In this document: one piece after another, positions 33,331-45,484 of the stretch
How positions within the stretch are numbered: position 1 is the stretch's first letter
Layout of the letters: the number at the start of each line of letters is the position of its first letter
NCBI GenBank assembly: GCA_004352715.1
Contig: SCFE01000018.1
Span: 2,686,896-2,750,895, forward strand
Source: Hofstenia miamia
Taxonomy: Eukaryota > Xenacoelomorpha > Acoela
DNA: 64,000 bases
Direction: 5' to 3'
Made by a program: the position numbers and the translations under genes
Notes under the pieces: generated by a model
The model's database searches: none
What the model saw: the letters and a program-made list of their open reading frames with translations, nothing else
Told to the model about the DNA's origin: nothing

Positions 33331-35016
33331 TATTGAATACAGATTTTCAAAACCTGTAAATTATTTTTATACTTTATATATACATTGTTTTTATCAACAT
33401 CTTATTAGCAAGGAAGAGCTTCTTTTAAAGTGAAGATTTTTTGAGCTCTGCAAGTTGATTATCATAAATTTTGTTATACAAAAAATTATGCTTTAATAGT
33501 TTTTGTTAGTGTGGCAGTGATTTTTCTGTTCACACAGGATGTTGACATTCCAATTTAACTATATTATACAACAGTTCAAATTAGTATTGTCCAACACAAG
33601 GTGACATCTAGAATTGCAGGTGGCAACTGTGACACATAGTGCCAATTGCCATGCTATATGCTGTATAATGTAATAACATTCTTTCTGTGTGCAGCATGTT
33701 TACTGGGATAAGTGTTTAAAAGCTGCATCCAATATTCACAGGTTTTCACTATTCACAATTGAGTAAAGAATTTAACTCCTGTAAATAGTGATTGAATACT
33801 GTACTTGAAAATCACTATTGCAAAAGAGTTTTCTTGTCAAATTTGAGTTCAAGTTTTCTGAGTTTTTAAATCTTAGTGCAATAGAGTCAATTCACAAAAT
33901 TTTATTTTTGAAAATTTTTCAAAATTTATGATAGGATCAAAAAATATTTACAATGTGTACTGGATAATAAACTCTTTATTCTTTGTAAGAAGTAAGTGGT
34001 TTTTATCATATTAGTTGTATAATGTCATTTCAAAAATGAAATTCAAAGAGACGCCTTTAAACTGGATTTTTGAATACAAAATGGTGCTAAGCCAATGAAA
34101 TGAGGATGACACAATGTGTTTTTAATATATAAGTTCATATTAAATCAAAATTTAAGTTCATAAAGTTTATGTTCATTAAATTGTTCATAAAATTTATGTA
34201 TGTAAAATTTAACTTTGTAGAATTTAGGCTTGTAAAATGTTTTGTAAATGTTTTATAATAAGTTTTTTGGTTTTAGTGAAATAATTCAAATAATCATCAT
34301 GTCTTGTATGTCTTTAAATTTAAAATAGCCTTGGAGTTTTGTTTAATTCATTATTGCATACCTTGGGGTTGCTTTATTTTTGTTGAAATATAAGATCATT
34401 TAAAGCAACTTATGCCTTAAAATATGCTTAGATTTGTGCAGAAATTTCATGTTTGTGATGATCACCAAAACATTTCTTTGAAGATATTGTGTGATAAATA
34501 TTTTTGTGAAGGTTAAGCATCTTTTTCTATTGCAATAAATACATTTTATTTTATTGGTTATATCACTATTTGTTCTTTAAGTACATTTACTGAATTTCAA
34601 AAAGCAAGTTTGCTGTTTTTAAGATGCTCAAGACTTCATTCAATGGAACCTTCCACTTAGAATGGACAACCTGTGATCAATTAATCACCAATTCAAATTT
34701 TTTTGTAAATATTAATGTTGAGTTTGCTATCACTAACATGAAACTGGATGTGAAATGTATTACTGTCTTCTTTACATAAGGAATCTCCTGGCATCATATT
34801 TGTATCATCCACTTTGAACACTAGAATCAGTTGTGAAGCAAATTTTAATGCATTTTCTAATTTGAATGAGGAAGAAAGAATGTGCATTGCAACAGAAATA
34901 ATTCTGGTTCAGATATATTTTCATATACATGAAAGCTTAATATGTTTTTTGTAAGTGTTTTCATTCTGGTCATTCATAATTATTGAAATTTCAGCATGTG
35001 CAGAATATTAGTTGCT
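33331..35016. other. No recognisable gene
   Basis: AT-rich. A short piece at 33846 (TTGAGTTCAAGTTTTCTGAG) recalls the MITE family at 26.6-28.2 kb. Nothing else is assignable. Confidence 0.4.
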
Positions 35017-35020
35017 CTAG

Positions 35021-35571
35021 TGTAGAATTGTGGGCTGTAATTACACTAGAAAACTAATTGACTCGGCAGAAGGTTTTACATAGAGATATGATGGCAGCCC
35101 TGATTCTGGGAAAATGGGTAGAGAGAGAACTTATGTAAACATTGGTAATTCATCCAAGTAATCAATACTTTAGGTAACTCCAAGATGACTAACTCACATG
35201 GCTTCCAGCCAAAGCAAAGTCTTCAGGAACATTGTAGTGCTCAACTGAGTGCATGGTGCTCATCAACAAAATAAACATTGAGGCTAGATAAACTCTATTG
35301 ACCTTTCTCTACATTGTTTCTCAATTTATACAATTTCAAATAATTACCTGTCTTTGTTTACAACTACAGTTAATTGTAAGATAGTCATGTCATTGATTTC
35401 CATTGCAAATTAAATGTGAGCAACACATTTAGCACCATTCAAGGGGACATAAAAAGATAATTAGCTTTTGTAAACCCAAGCTTGAAATTAAATATCTACA
35501 TCATGATGACGTCAATACAATCAAAATAAAAATTAATAATAATCAAGAAAATTTCCCCAAGTGACTCTACA
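35021..35571 (-). mobile_element. Solo LTR (family A relative) with CTAG target duplication
   Basis: Read on the minus strand it begins TGTAGAGTCACTTGGGG and ends CCCACAATTCTACA, with the canonical TG..CA ends and a TGTAGA/TCTACA inverted terminus. CTAG occurs directly at both sides (35017-35020 and 35572-35575). Its first half aligns with 8681-8975 and its second half with 38990-38719. At 551 bp it lacks the middle of the ~0.9-kb LTR. No internal sequence remains, so it arose by LTR-LTR recombination. Confidence 0.8.
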
Positions 35572-35575
35572 CTAG

Positions 35576-35890
35576 GGTATTTAAATTTTTAATTCAATAA
35601 TGAGTGAACAGCAATGAAATGGCATCATGAACATTTTCTAATGGGATTACATTGGTTAGAATCAAATCTGTTTAAAATCCTATTTGAATATACTTTAAAC
35701 TCATGATACCATGTAATATAAATTGATATTCTATTGACTCATTAGTATTTCAACCTATCTCTTCTATACAAGAGTGTTATTCTAACACTTCTGAATCAAA
35801 AATCACTTTATTTTTATCTAAAATACCTTCAAAGCATTAAAGGTTTTTTAATCTTAATAATTACACAATAATGCAAATTCACCAGATAAG
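35576..35890. other. No recognisable gene
   Basis: AT-rich flank of the solo LTR without ORFs or repeats I can assign. Confidence 0.4.
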
Positions 35891-36771
35891 GAAAATGGCT
35901 TAGTGTATAGAGCTACAATTCATGCATTACAAAATGGCTACACATATGATGCTGCCATAAAGAAACCCATACTGAAGTTAATTATTAGTTATAAATCTGA
36001 ATTAGTTTTTCATTCAAACTGTGCTATGGAAATTAAGTCACTTAAATTTCAAAATTATTAAATGATTCTAACATTGACCAAAAGTCTCTAGCAGATGAAA
36101 ATTTAATTTGAAAAGAACTTAATCCTTGAAATTTTTTAATACAACAAATTTTAAAGTGTACACTTTTTCAGAGGTAGCAACTAAATTTGATATTAGATGA
36201 GTGCATTTCCAGGCATTTAAATTAGTAACTTTGGCAAACTTTAATAGACAATTGTGATGTGATTCTTGTTCAGAATTTGTCCTACTAAGACATTTATAAG
36301 CAAAAAAACCAATCAGTGCCTACAGTTCCTNGAAAATGGCTTAGTGTATAGAGCTACAATTCATGCATTACAAAATGGCTACACATATGATGCTGCCATA
36401 AAGAAACCCATACTGAAGTTAATTATTAGTTATAAATCTGAATTAGTTTTTCATTCAAACTGTGCTATGGAAATTAAGTCACTTAAATTTCAAAATTATT
36501 AAATGATTCTAACATTGACCAAAAGTCTCTAGCAGATGAAAATTTAATTTGAAAAGAACTTAATCCTTGAAATTTTTTAATACAACAAATTTTAAAGTGT
36601 ACACTTTTTCAGAGGTAGCAACTAAATTTGATATTAGATGAGTGCATTTCCAGGCATTTAAATTAGTAACTTTGGCAAACTTTAATAGACAATTGTGATG
36701 TGATTCTTGTTCAGAATTTGTCCTACTAAGACATTTATAAGCAAAAAAACCAATCAGTGCCTACAGTTCCT
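35891..36771. repeat. Exact 440-bp duplication around the single N at 36331
   Basis: 35891-36330 and 36332-36771 look identical and meet at the N, so the join is very likely an unmerged contig overlap. The short ORF crossing it is not a gene. Confidence 0.9.
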
Positions 36772-37569
36772 TTCCAATATCACCTCACATTTGAAATTAA
36801 AGAATTGAACTTAAATTTGGATGCTTGAGCATTTTTCTACATTCAATAAGAAATCCTTAAGAAATTATTAATGCCATTTTAATTGTAATATTATTTGAGA
36901 ATGTGATCCATTAAGATAGAAATTCCAAATCTGGTCAGTCAAAATATACTAGCAGGATAAAAGTAATTTTAGACCATTGTAAAAAGTATAAAGATTTACT
37001 AAGTATACATTTCCTGTGACTTGCTTTAAATGCATGTAGTTGCTCAGTGATTTCTGTAAGGATTGCAAAGTGTAATAAAAGAAATGATTACATTTAGGTG
37101 ACAAGAATAATGTGTTGTCATACTAAAAGTAACCCTGAATTTATAATTTGTCTTAATAGGGCACCTTTGTGTTGTTTTCTAGATTCAAATTCCTTTACCA
37201 GTTACTGGTGGTGTGTACCATAACATGTTACATCTCCTCTTCTTAAAAAAATTGCAGTCTGCTTCAGAGTGTCTAATCTCCAAGGTTTACAAAAATTTGA
37301 AATCTTTCAACTTTTCAATGTATTCTCATCAGACACTTATCCTGCATACTCTCTTCCTCCTTTTGACTATTTTATTAACCTATTTTGCTTGTATGAGATG
37401 GAGTAGGGATTTGATAAAATAGTACAGAGTCTTCTTTCTCATTCTTCTAATCATCTTCATTATGTGACTCATAGTATTTTCCCAGATTGTCATGTTCAGA
37501 TTTATTTTCATAAAAATCTATGTATGTGCCATCTGTTTCATCAAATTACTACACCTTGATCTGATTTCA
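36772..37569. other. No recognisable gene
   Basis: Non-coding. The short ORF at 37213 is not recognisable. The downstream side may be 3' sequence of the integrase-bearing element on the minus strand. Confidence 0.35.
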
Positions 37570-38045
37570 GGACATAAGATCATGGTTCTTCCATTTTCAG
37601 AATTTCTATGGCAAGTGAGTTCAGGTTCTTTACATAAACTCTGCTACCATCTGGAATATCATCCAGTACTTTGTAATTCTTATCATAGTAGTGCTTCTGC
37701 TTCTGGGACTTACTAACATTGAGGCTAGTCATTTTTGCATTACAACTGGGTGAGGGTTTCAGAACTTTTTGAATTGTTGGTATATTAGTTTGTAAAACAC
37801 AACTGTACATCAGTTGTACTGGAGAATACTGCATGCCTTGCAAAGGCATGTTATGATAATGCAGAAGTCTGATGTTGATGTTGTTGCATTTTTTGTAAAG
37901 TCTTTTAAAGATAGAAACAGCCTTTTCTATCAATCAATTTGACTGTGGGTATCACAGACTTGAGTGAAAAAATCTGAATCAAAGTTGTTGTTCCACATCA
38001 CTGATTTCTTTTGGCTCAAAAGGATCAGCAACAATTGTTTCTAGT
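37570..38045 (-). pseudogene. Gypsy-type integrase fragment
   Basis: Reading down from about 38000: YPQSN, a stop where the family has a small residue, then IEKAVSIFKRLYKKC. This is the end of the integrase catalytic core, including the glutamate (IEKAV) of the DDE triad. It is followed by LLHYHNMPLQGMQYSPVQLM, the conserved spacer, then KQKHYYDKN and LDDIPDGSRVYVKN, the start of the C-terminal domain. It is related to Gypsy integrases but differs from the family at 15591, so it is a third lineage. No other part of the element is visible nearby. Confidence 0.75.
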
Positions 38046-38718
38046 ATAGCATGACAAGCAAACACCAAGATAACAATTCTGGTTGTTTTTATGTTGTTTA
38101 TAATTGTTTCATACTTTTGGTTATTGCAGCAACCATTAACATTGTAATAACAACTGTTAATACTAATTTGAGCAACTACAAATTTGCTAATTTAAGATTC
38201 AAGCTGACCAACTAATTTTTTTTGCTATCTATTAATGTTATTAATATTAGTATGCCAGCTCTTGTTATTATGAGCACTGTATAATGAATTCAATGCTTTG
38301 CAGGAAGGTATTCAATCATTCATCTTAAAGATAATATGCTATATACACTTCCAACTGTGCCTTTAACTTAACCAAATTATGGCCAGTATACATTACAATT
38401 CATAATTTAATATTGAGGTCATCAGTGGACTGTTTGTGGAAAACATGTGGTATTTGTGACCAATGATGCCATGAGTGGCCCATTAGTGAACCATTGTAAG
38501 CATCTGTGGAAACTTTTGTAATATATAATCAGTGAGCAGATGCATGCCAATAAAACTCACTTCATTATTTTGAATAGTAGATCCTTTTAATATAAAAAAA
38601 GGAATTGTGAAAAGCTTTTTTGAACTTTTAAATTTGTGAAAAATTATCATATACTTGGTAAGCAAATTTTCAACATAATTTATTCATGAATATTGAGATA
38701 GCTTGAAAATCACTTTAT
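38046..38718. other. No recognisable gene
   Basis: Probably partly 5' sequence of the integrase-bearing element, but no RT motif could be read on either strand. Confidence 0.35.
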
Positions 38719-39248
38719 TGTAGAATCAGGGGCTGGTAGGGTAACTTAACTAGAAACTTAATTGACTCCACAAAAGGTTTAGATCGCATTTACAGAACAG
38801 CCACGATTCTGGAAAAAGGATTAACATAGAATTTGCAACATATAGATGTAACATTGGTAATTCATCCAAGTAACAAAACTACTTTAGGTAACAACCAAGA
38901 TGACCAATTCCTATGGCTTCCAGCCGAAGCGGAACATCCAGAAGTAAAGTGCTTAACCTATTGACTGGTGCTACCCTATTTGTCTCACTTGCTTAATTTC
39001 TATCTCACTTCAAAATAAACAAACTCATTTTCATTGTTATCTCTCAGCTCACTATTAAATAATCTGTAATTGCCAGATATTCATGCTAGCCCGCAGCATG
39101 GTATCATCACAGTGTTAGGTTTTATAAGTGCATGTACTTGTTGAATTACGAAAGAGAGATTTATTATTTCCTTATACGTAACTGTATACATAACTTAATG
39201 AGCCACAATTCGGACTGGGTAATCAAAAGACCCCCAGAAGCAACGTGT
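38719..39248 (-). repeat. 3' LTR (family A), terminal part
   Basis: On the minus strand it ends CCTGATTCTACA at 38719. 38719-38990 aligns with the solo LTR at 35021-35290 (shared GGTAATTCATCCAAGTAA, GGCTTCCAGCC). The segment around 39215-39240 matches the LTR at 9078-9101. It lies downstream of the minus-strand ORF3 copy at 40997, as a 3' LTR should, with a gap between. Confidence 0.7.
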
Positions 39249-40097
39249 NNNNNNNNNNNNNNNNNNNNNNNNNNNNNNNNNNNNNNNNNNNNNNNNNNNN
39301 NNNNNNNNNNNNNNNNNNNNNNNNNNNNNNNNNNNNNNNNNNNNNNNNNNNNNNNNNNNNNNNNNNNNNNNNNNNNNNNNNNNNNNNNNNNNNNNNNNNN
39401 NNNNNNNNNNNNNNNNNNNNNNNNNNNNNNNNNNNNNNNNNNNNNNNNNNNNNNNNNNNNNNNNNNNNNNNNNNNNNNNNNNNNNNNNNNNNNNNNNNNN
39501 NNNNNNNNNNNNNNNNNNNNNNNNNNNNNNNNNNNNNNNNNNNNNNNNNNNNNNNNNNNNNNNNNNNNNNNNNNNNNNNNNNNNNNNNNNNNNNNNNNNN
39601 NNNNNNNNNNNNNNNNNNNNNNNNNNNNNNNNNNNNNNNNNNNNNNNNNNNNNNNNNNNNNNNNNNNNNNNNNNNNNNNNNNNNNNNNNNNNNNNNNNNN
39701 NNNNNNNNNNNNNNNNNNNNNNNNNNNNNNNNNNNNNNNNNNNNNNNNNNNNNNNNNNNNNNNNNNNNNNNNNNNNNNNNNNNNNNNNNNNNNNNNNNNN
39801 NNNNNNNNNNNNNNNNNNNNNNNNNNNNNNNNNNNNNNNNNNNNNNNNNNNNNNNNNNNNNNNNNNNNNNNNNNNNNNNNNNNNNNNNNNNNNNNNNNNN
39901 NNNNNNNNNNNNNNNNNNNNNNNNNNNNNNNNNNNNNNNNNNNNNNNNNNNNNNNNNNNNNNNNNNNNNNNNNNNNNNNNNNNNNNNNNNNNNNNNNNNN
40001 NNNNNNNNNNNNNNNNNNNNNNNNNNNNNNNNNNNNNNNNNNNNNNNNNNNNNNNNNNNNNNNNNNNNNNNNNNNNNNNNNNNNNNNNNNNNNNNNN
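39249..40097. other. Assembly gap (849 N)
   Basis: It separates ORF3 (minus strand) from its 3' LTR. Confidence 0.95.
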
Positions 40098-40997
40098 CTC
40101 TTTAAAGTTCTTTTTATCTTGGTTGTTTTAAGATACTTTAATGTCTCGTAATGTGCGTTCTATGGATGAGTGATACATTTGTGATGGGTAAGAGATGTCT
40201 AAAAGGGGCCAATCGGACTCGGGGTTAAAATCCGCCTTTAAGTCGCACCAAATGGTGTGGATTTTGTTGAGAAGTTGGTCACTCTGTGCAAAGGCAAAGC
40301 TGACCCTCATATCAGTTACTGTGGTTATCAATGAAGTATTGGGATTGGTTATTTCTAAAGTCTGCAACTGTAGTAGGACATCAACAATTAACTTTTGGTC
40401 CACTGCTAAGCGATGGGAGGGTACTTGTTTACATAATAAATGATCGGTATATATGAGCCTAGTTATTGGCAAGTGGCTCATGGAGTGTGAGGAGACTGGA
40501 GCGTAGTCATCTCGATATAGAATTAAAAAGTTCTCCATCCTGAAATGTAAGTTCTCTATAGGTTCTGGTAAGGAGGTTTTGTACTCGCCACGTACAATCA
40601 TTATTAAGTGGATTCCTTCAACCTTGGCTATGTGGTATGTGATCTTGATTTGCTCCATAATGTCCTCTGACTGTATTTCGGAGATTCTCAAAAAATAAGT
40701 AACATGGAGGTTCTTGAAGTCAATGTTAACACACTTGAAGCTGTCGATAGTTTTTCCGTTATTCAGGAACTGACATAGGCTGTAAATATTGAAATCATCG
40801 TCAAAAAATGTGTGCACCATACTGCGCCAATACAAGCGGCTTAAGGTTTCCATCATTCTCGAGTCGTATGCAATAATTGTATTGATCTGGGGACGACGTG
40901 ATGCGTCTATAATGAAAGGAATGATGTCTATGGAACAAGTCATTTCACGACCGTTGTAGGTGCGGCGGAGTTGATCCTTGGTCTCTTCTGAAACATT
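40098..40997 (-). pseudogene. ORF3 of the Gypsy element, second copy (partial)
   Basis: This is the same protein as at 16650-17560, on the other strand and about 90% or more identical. It keeps Trp at RLYWRSM and Arg at YRDDYAP where the first copy has stops. A TAA at 40128-40130 replaces the Tyr of KVSYNNQ, so this copy is also broken. The N-terminal repeat part is cut by the N at 40998 and the C-terminal part by the gap at 40097. Conserved segments include FFDDDFNIYSLCQFLNNGKT and KADFNPESDWPLL. Function unknown. Confidence 0.65.
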
Positions 40998-40998
40998 N

Positions 40999-41297
40999 TT
41001 GTTGAAGTAATTTTCATTCTAAAAACTACATGAAGATGCAAACACAGATTTTCACACTGAACTAGGCCCGGTTTTGGACCAATAGTGGTCCGTAGGGGCA
41101 TGATTTTCTATTATATTATTATCCAAACCTCTGTGATTTAATTTTCTCAAATTTTGGTAGCAACAACATTGTTTAATGTCTTCATATTATTTTTAGTAAC
41201 AAAAGTAGTAATTATTCTTCGATTATATCGAATTTAAGTATTAAGTATGGATTGGTGATATATTGCAAATTTATTATACCTATAGACAGCAGCCTAA
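40999..41297. other. No recognisable gene
   Basis: It contains a small palindrome, GGACCAATAGTGGTCC (41077-41092). A possible acceptor, ACCTATAG, ends at 41284 upstream of the candidate exon. Confidence 0.35.
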
Positions 41298-41412
41298 ATG
41301 GCTGAATTTTTTCCGCTACCATCAAATACCTCTAGAATTTTAAATGTATTGGCACCAACCGAAATTGCCAATAAATTAGTCCTACCAGCCAGCTATGACT
41401 TTTCTTATACAG
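41298..41412 (+). CDS. Candidate first coding exon, unidentified protein
   Basis: An ATG at 41298 opens 38 codons (MAEFFPLPSNTSRILNVLAP...ASYDFSYT) ending exactly at a strong splice donor, CAG|GTAAG, in phase 1. The codon use is less AT-biased than the neighbourhood. I do not recognise the protein. It could belong to the P450 transcript at 44576 or to another gene, but no connecting exon is visible. An ORF this short can arise by chance. Confidence 0.35.
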
Positions 41413-43869
41413 GTAAGATTTTGATTTTATCAATATCTATGGTCCTGCACAACTTTAATCACATTGTTCGCCATTGAATTTGTTGTAGGATAATTAACGT
41501 ACAGCCCCTTAACTTCTGGAAATCAAAATCATTCCAGTTTCTGAACTTCAGCAGAATTGACCGAAATGTATTCATGCAACCTGCTTCTGAAGCCGGTCCG
41601 TGGCAGGACAGTTTGGTAATGAAAACCGTACTACTTTAGAAGATAATGATGTGGAGGCACTTGTGGTTTTAAAATAAACAAGACTGAACAAACTTACCAT
41701 AACTCGTAATGTGCACAGATAAACTGCATACTTTGTAGATTTGAAAAATCCTTCTCATTTAAGAACATAATTTCTTAACCTTCAGTATTCACGTCTCTAC
41801 ACTTTGAGAAAATATTCTCATCGAGTAGCAAACATTCAATTTTGCAACAGGTCAAAATTTTTAAGAAAGAGACCGGTTCTCGGCCAGTTCAGTCGAGTCA
41901 GCAAAAATTCTGACCTGTTTCAACTCTAGCATATTTGCGGTTGAATATTTATATTTTTGGTCAATTTAATGCAATGGCAGGCAATTTTATCTTAGCTTAA
42001 GTCTAAATTTAAGGATCATATATTCAATGTAGCCGCATTATGTTCAAGACATTCTAAATTCCATGCTGCAAAAGCTATTCAAAAATGTTAAATTTTCAGA
42101 ATCTAAATTGTTTTTAAAATGAGATCACCAAGAAACTGAAAAAATGTGTTTTTTTACGTCAACACTGCGAATTGGCAAAATAGAATACATTTTGAAAGAC
42201 TATAAGACAAAGCCTTCAACCTTGACAATAATCACCTTAAGCAGTCTTTGTCTATCCCTTATTACAAGTTAGATCAATGCAGACCAATGTTTTTCTATAA
42301 CTGTAAACCTACAAAATAACAGAATTACACTTTCTAGTATCTATGAATATATATATATTAAGGTTGACCATATTTGCCTATGCCTGAAAATTTGCGTTTA
42401 ACAACCTGATGTGGTGGGTTTTTGCTCAAAAATCATTGTGGAAAAAATTTTCAAATTGATTGAATTTTAGATCCGCCTCAAAAGCGATGAAATTTTGCAA
42501 TTTTCGCATTTTTTGTGTCTCAAGGCTAAAATCGACAAATTTCCATTGATAAAGCATATTAAGAGTACTCAGGAAGTCAACACGGTAATTTGAAACTACT
42601 CTAGAAACCCATTTTATAGAATTGCTTAATTTTGCATGTATAAGCATATAAAATTGTTCATTTTTTAAAATGAAATATTTAAAATTTGGAATACACTGTA
42701 TATATGAGCTATTGCAAGCAAAATATTTGAATTTTTAGAATATAAATGAACAATAATTCACCAAACTGTGAACTACAAAAACATTAATTGTATCATATAC
42801 ACTGAAATAATAGTAATGAATCATGGCAAATCATACTTATTTTACGTGCTATGGAAGCTTAGGTCATGCTTCAATCAAAGCAATAAAAAATTGAGCATGA
42901 AAGTGAGATGTTTCAAAAATGTTTTGACTAAACATATTGGGCACATGTGTTAGCTATAAACAATAAGAAAAATTTTTGTTGTTGTAAAATGATGCATAAA
43001 ACTGTTGACTACTTTTAGCTGCATAAACAAACATACTAGAGTTCTTCCTGTGCTGTTAAAATCAGATTGTCAACGAGCCGAGCTTTTAACGAGCCGAGCC
43101 GAGATTGAGCAGAGTATTGGATATACAACAAGCTCAAAACGAGCCTTTTTTAAGGAAAGCAAATTTATACTAATGCTTGGTAATTTGAATATGCTACCCC
43201 TTCTTGACAACAAAGTAAAAGGAAAATCAGCATGTAAAACTAAAATTTGTTTATTCAATTGTTGTAACTTTGTTCTCAATAAGGCCTACTTCGCCTATGC
43301 TTTCAAAAAATTTTCGCGAGAAATGTCCCGCTTTTAGAAATGTCCCGCTATTAATCACGTGCTTGATCATTACTAAATGACCCCACCCATCAGAAAATCC
43401 CGCACATGCATGATTTATAAAATTTAAATGATATTCAGTATTGATAAAATTTTAGTTATGATTTTAAAGAAAGTCGAAATTCCCATCAACTCTAGGGTCC
43501 TGGCTAAGGGGGGTGTGAGGGAAGCTTGGCCCTACCTTTTGTGTCACTTGGCCTCCTTCCGTCCTGCATCCTGGATACAAAACTCCATAGTATTAATTGT
43601 AGTATTCTCTAATTAAGTTAAAGTAAATATATTTTAGTTAAAATATATCAAATATTATGCCATTCTATTAAAAAACTCAATGAAAAAGTGTGAAACTATT
43701 TCATATGAGTAAAACTATGATTAATTTATTGAACTTTGCGGGACCATGACCGTCGTAACTTGCAAATGCAAGACACGGGCCTGTTCCTTGTAATATAGCT
43801 TCATTAACTTGGTGTTTTAACCAATTACGCTACTAAGTTTAGATTGACATTATAATCCCGGACAACTGC
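41413..43869. other. No recognisable exon; probable intron or intergenic DNA
   Basis: AT-rich. At 43070-43110 there is CGAGCCGAG repeated three times, and near 43320-43350 a GAAATGTCCCGCT direct repeat. At 43490-43560 a GC-richer piece (CCTGGCTAAGGGGGGTGTGA) resembles transposon ends. None can be assigned. Confidence 0.35.
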
Positions 43870-43942
43870 GCTGGGCTAGCTCAGTCGGTAGAGCGCAGGA
43901 CTCTTAATCCTGCGGTCGTGGGTTCGAGCCCCACATTGGGCG
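43870..43942 (+). tRNA. tRNA-Lys (anticodon CTT)
   Basis: A 73-nt cloverleaf without intron. The D arm is GCTCAGTCGGTAGAGC. The anticodon stem CAGGA/TCCTG encloses loop CTCTTAA, placing CTT at 34-36. The variable loop is short, and the T arm GTGGG-TTCGAGC-CCCAC is perfectly paired. The pol III A box (TAGCTCAGTCGG) and B box (GGTTCGAGCCC) are intact, and TATTTTTTT follows as terminator. The acceptor stem is GCTGGGC against ATTGGGC, leaving a G-G and a C-A mismatch and several G-U pairs, unusual for a working gene. It could be a tRNA-derived copy or a gene with sequence errors. Confidence 0.9.
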
Positions 43943-43950
43943 TATTTTTT
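43943..43950 (+). terminator. RNA polymerase III terminator
   Basis: A T-rich run starting directly after the tRNA discriminator base. Confidence 0.7.
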
Positions 43951-44452
43951 TAAATAAATTTGATAATCCAATATATTGCTAATGTCAACATTAGCAGATA
44001 AATTTCTAATTTTGGTAAAATATGTCTAATGTAAGAACTTGCATTGCATTTTCTTTGGAATCCTACAACTTCATAAGTAAGCATGAATGCAGTGACATTG
44101 CTTAATATTGTTTTTAAATCTAATCTGTACCATGAAAAGCTGCTTCACATTTCAAGGGCATATTTATATTTTCAATCAATTTGTTTGCAATAATTAAATT
44201 ATTTAGGTAAGTATTACTTCATAAGCAGCCTATACATTTTGGAAAACCTCTCTATAATGATATAATTTTCTATATGTTCTCTTCTTAGTAAAATATATAT
44301 AAAAGGAACAATAAAACATTAAAACTATTAAATCGAAAACAACATGATGAATTTAAATTTATTTTAAGTGAATGTAATAAGATCATTTTATATTTAGTGT
44401 TGTTGATTGCAACTTTATTTATCGGATATTTTGTAAAATGACGATGATATAT

Positions 44453-44483
<31 letters not shown>

Positions 44484-44575
44484 ATGTATATATTATATAT
44501 ACTAGAAAATTTATAGATATGAACCAATGAATATTACTAAATGGTAGACATAAACTAATGAGGTAGTGTTTTTAG
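43951..44575. other. Intron or intergenic, with TA repeats
   Basis: TA/ATACATAT repeats lie at 44450-44510. The last bases, GTGTTTTTAG, form the splice acceptor of the P450 exon. Confidence 0.5.
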
Positions 44576-44883
44576 ATGTAATATTTTTTGGAGACAACTA
44601 TAATATTGGTCGTGAAGAAAAATACTTCATGGAAGCTGAAAAGTTTAAGCCTGAACGATATGTTCGCATGGATGACAATTTTGAGAAAGTTCCTCAATCA
44701 TTGGTTTTTGGTGCAGGTCAACGAATGTGCATTGGTCGCCGCATTGCTGAACTGGAAATGAAAATGGCAGTTGCTAAAGTGATACAGTCATTTGTTTTAC
44801 GAGTATCTGATTGTGCTCGACCAGTTTTTAAAGGAACATTAATTCCTGATCGTGACCCTGTTTTCAGATTCCTTCCTAGATAA
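44576..44883 (+). CDS. Cytochrome P450, mitochondrial clan, last coding exon
   Basis: P450s are heme monooxygenases; the mitochondrial clan receives electrons from adrenodoxin. The exon follows acceptor TTTTTAG (44575) in phase 1 and encodes about 102 residues to a TAA. The meander segment FKPERY is at about 44644. VFGAGQRMCIGR (44704-44739) is the heme-binding loop FxxGxRxCxG with its cysteine ligand. It is followed by RRIAELEMKMAVAKVIQSF, the L helix, where RRIAELE is characteristic of mitochondrial P450s (CYP11/24/27 type). The ending LIPDRDPVFRFLPR also fits that clan. The I-helix and ExxR exons should lie upstream on the plus strand but were not found. I cannot name the subfamily. Confidence 0.85.
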
Positions 44884-45065
44884 ATTTTACTGTATCGTTG
44901 TTTGGTGAAGTAGACTGATAGAACTACAATGAAATATTCAAGAGAGTATTGATAAGGCGAGTAGAGTGTAAATATTCATATTTCGGAAATGTTTTAAGCC
45001 ATACTATAATGATGTCAAACTATTAATTTTAGCATTTTAGAGTATAGACTATTGTAGAAACATTT

Positions 45066-45071
45066 AATAAA
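45066..45071 (+). promoter_or_regulatory. Candidate polyadenylation signal for the P450
   Basis: AATAAA within TTTAATAAACATT, about 185 bp after the P450 stop codon. Confidence 0.4.
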
Positions 45072-45484
45072 CATTAAACATTAGAAGAATGTTTCAAACA
45101 TTGAATACAAAATTGAATGCACTTCCTTAAGTGATTATTAATTGCTAAATGCTAAAATATCAATTTATTCATTCAAAAATTTTATATTTTAGCAGAAATT
45201 ATGTTTTTCGTTGTGCAGTTATACAATTGATGTGCTTGTTTTTTTAAATTCAATTCTCAATTTTTTTAATTATGAAATTTATCTATTGCAACTGTAAACA
45301 AAAAACAAAAACGTGTGTTATTTTACGATTTCATTTTCAATGTATTAGTAAAAAAATATCATAAAATTACAATAGTATATTTCTGATCTGTGTTGATAAG
45401 GTTGTAAAATCAAAGCTATGAGAATAAGCAACCTGACCATAACTGTTGAAAGTTATTAAGAAATTAAGAAAAATGAACATTTAA

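Noticed and set aside
43005-43337. 110-codon ORF
   Set aside because: No recognisable motif; it overlaps CGAGCCGAG repeats, has a competing ORF on the other strand and no splice context.
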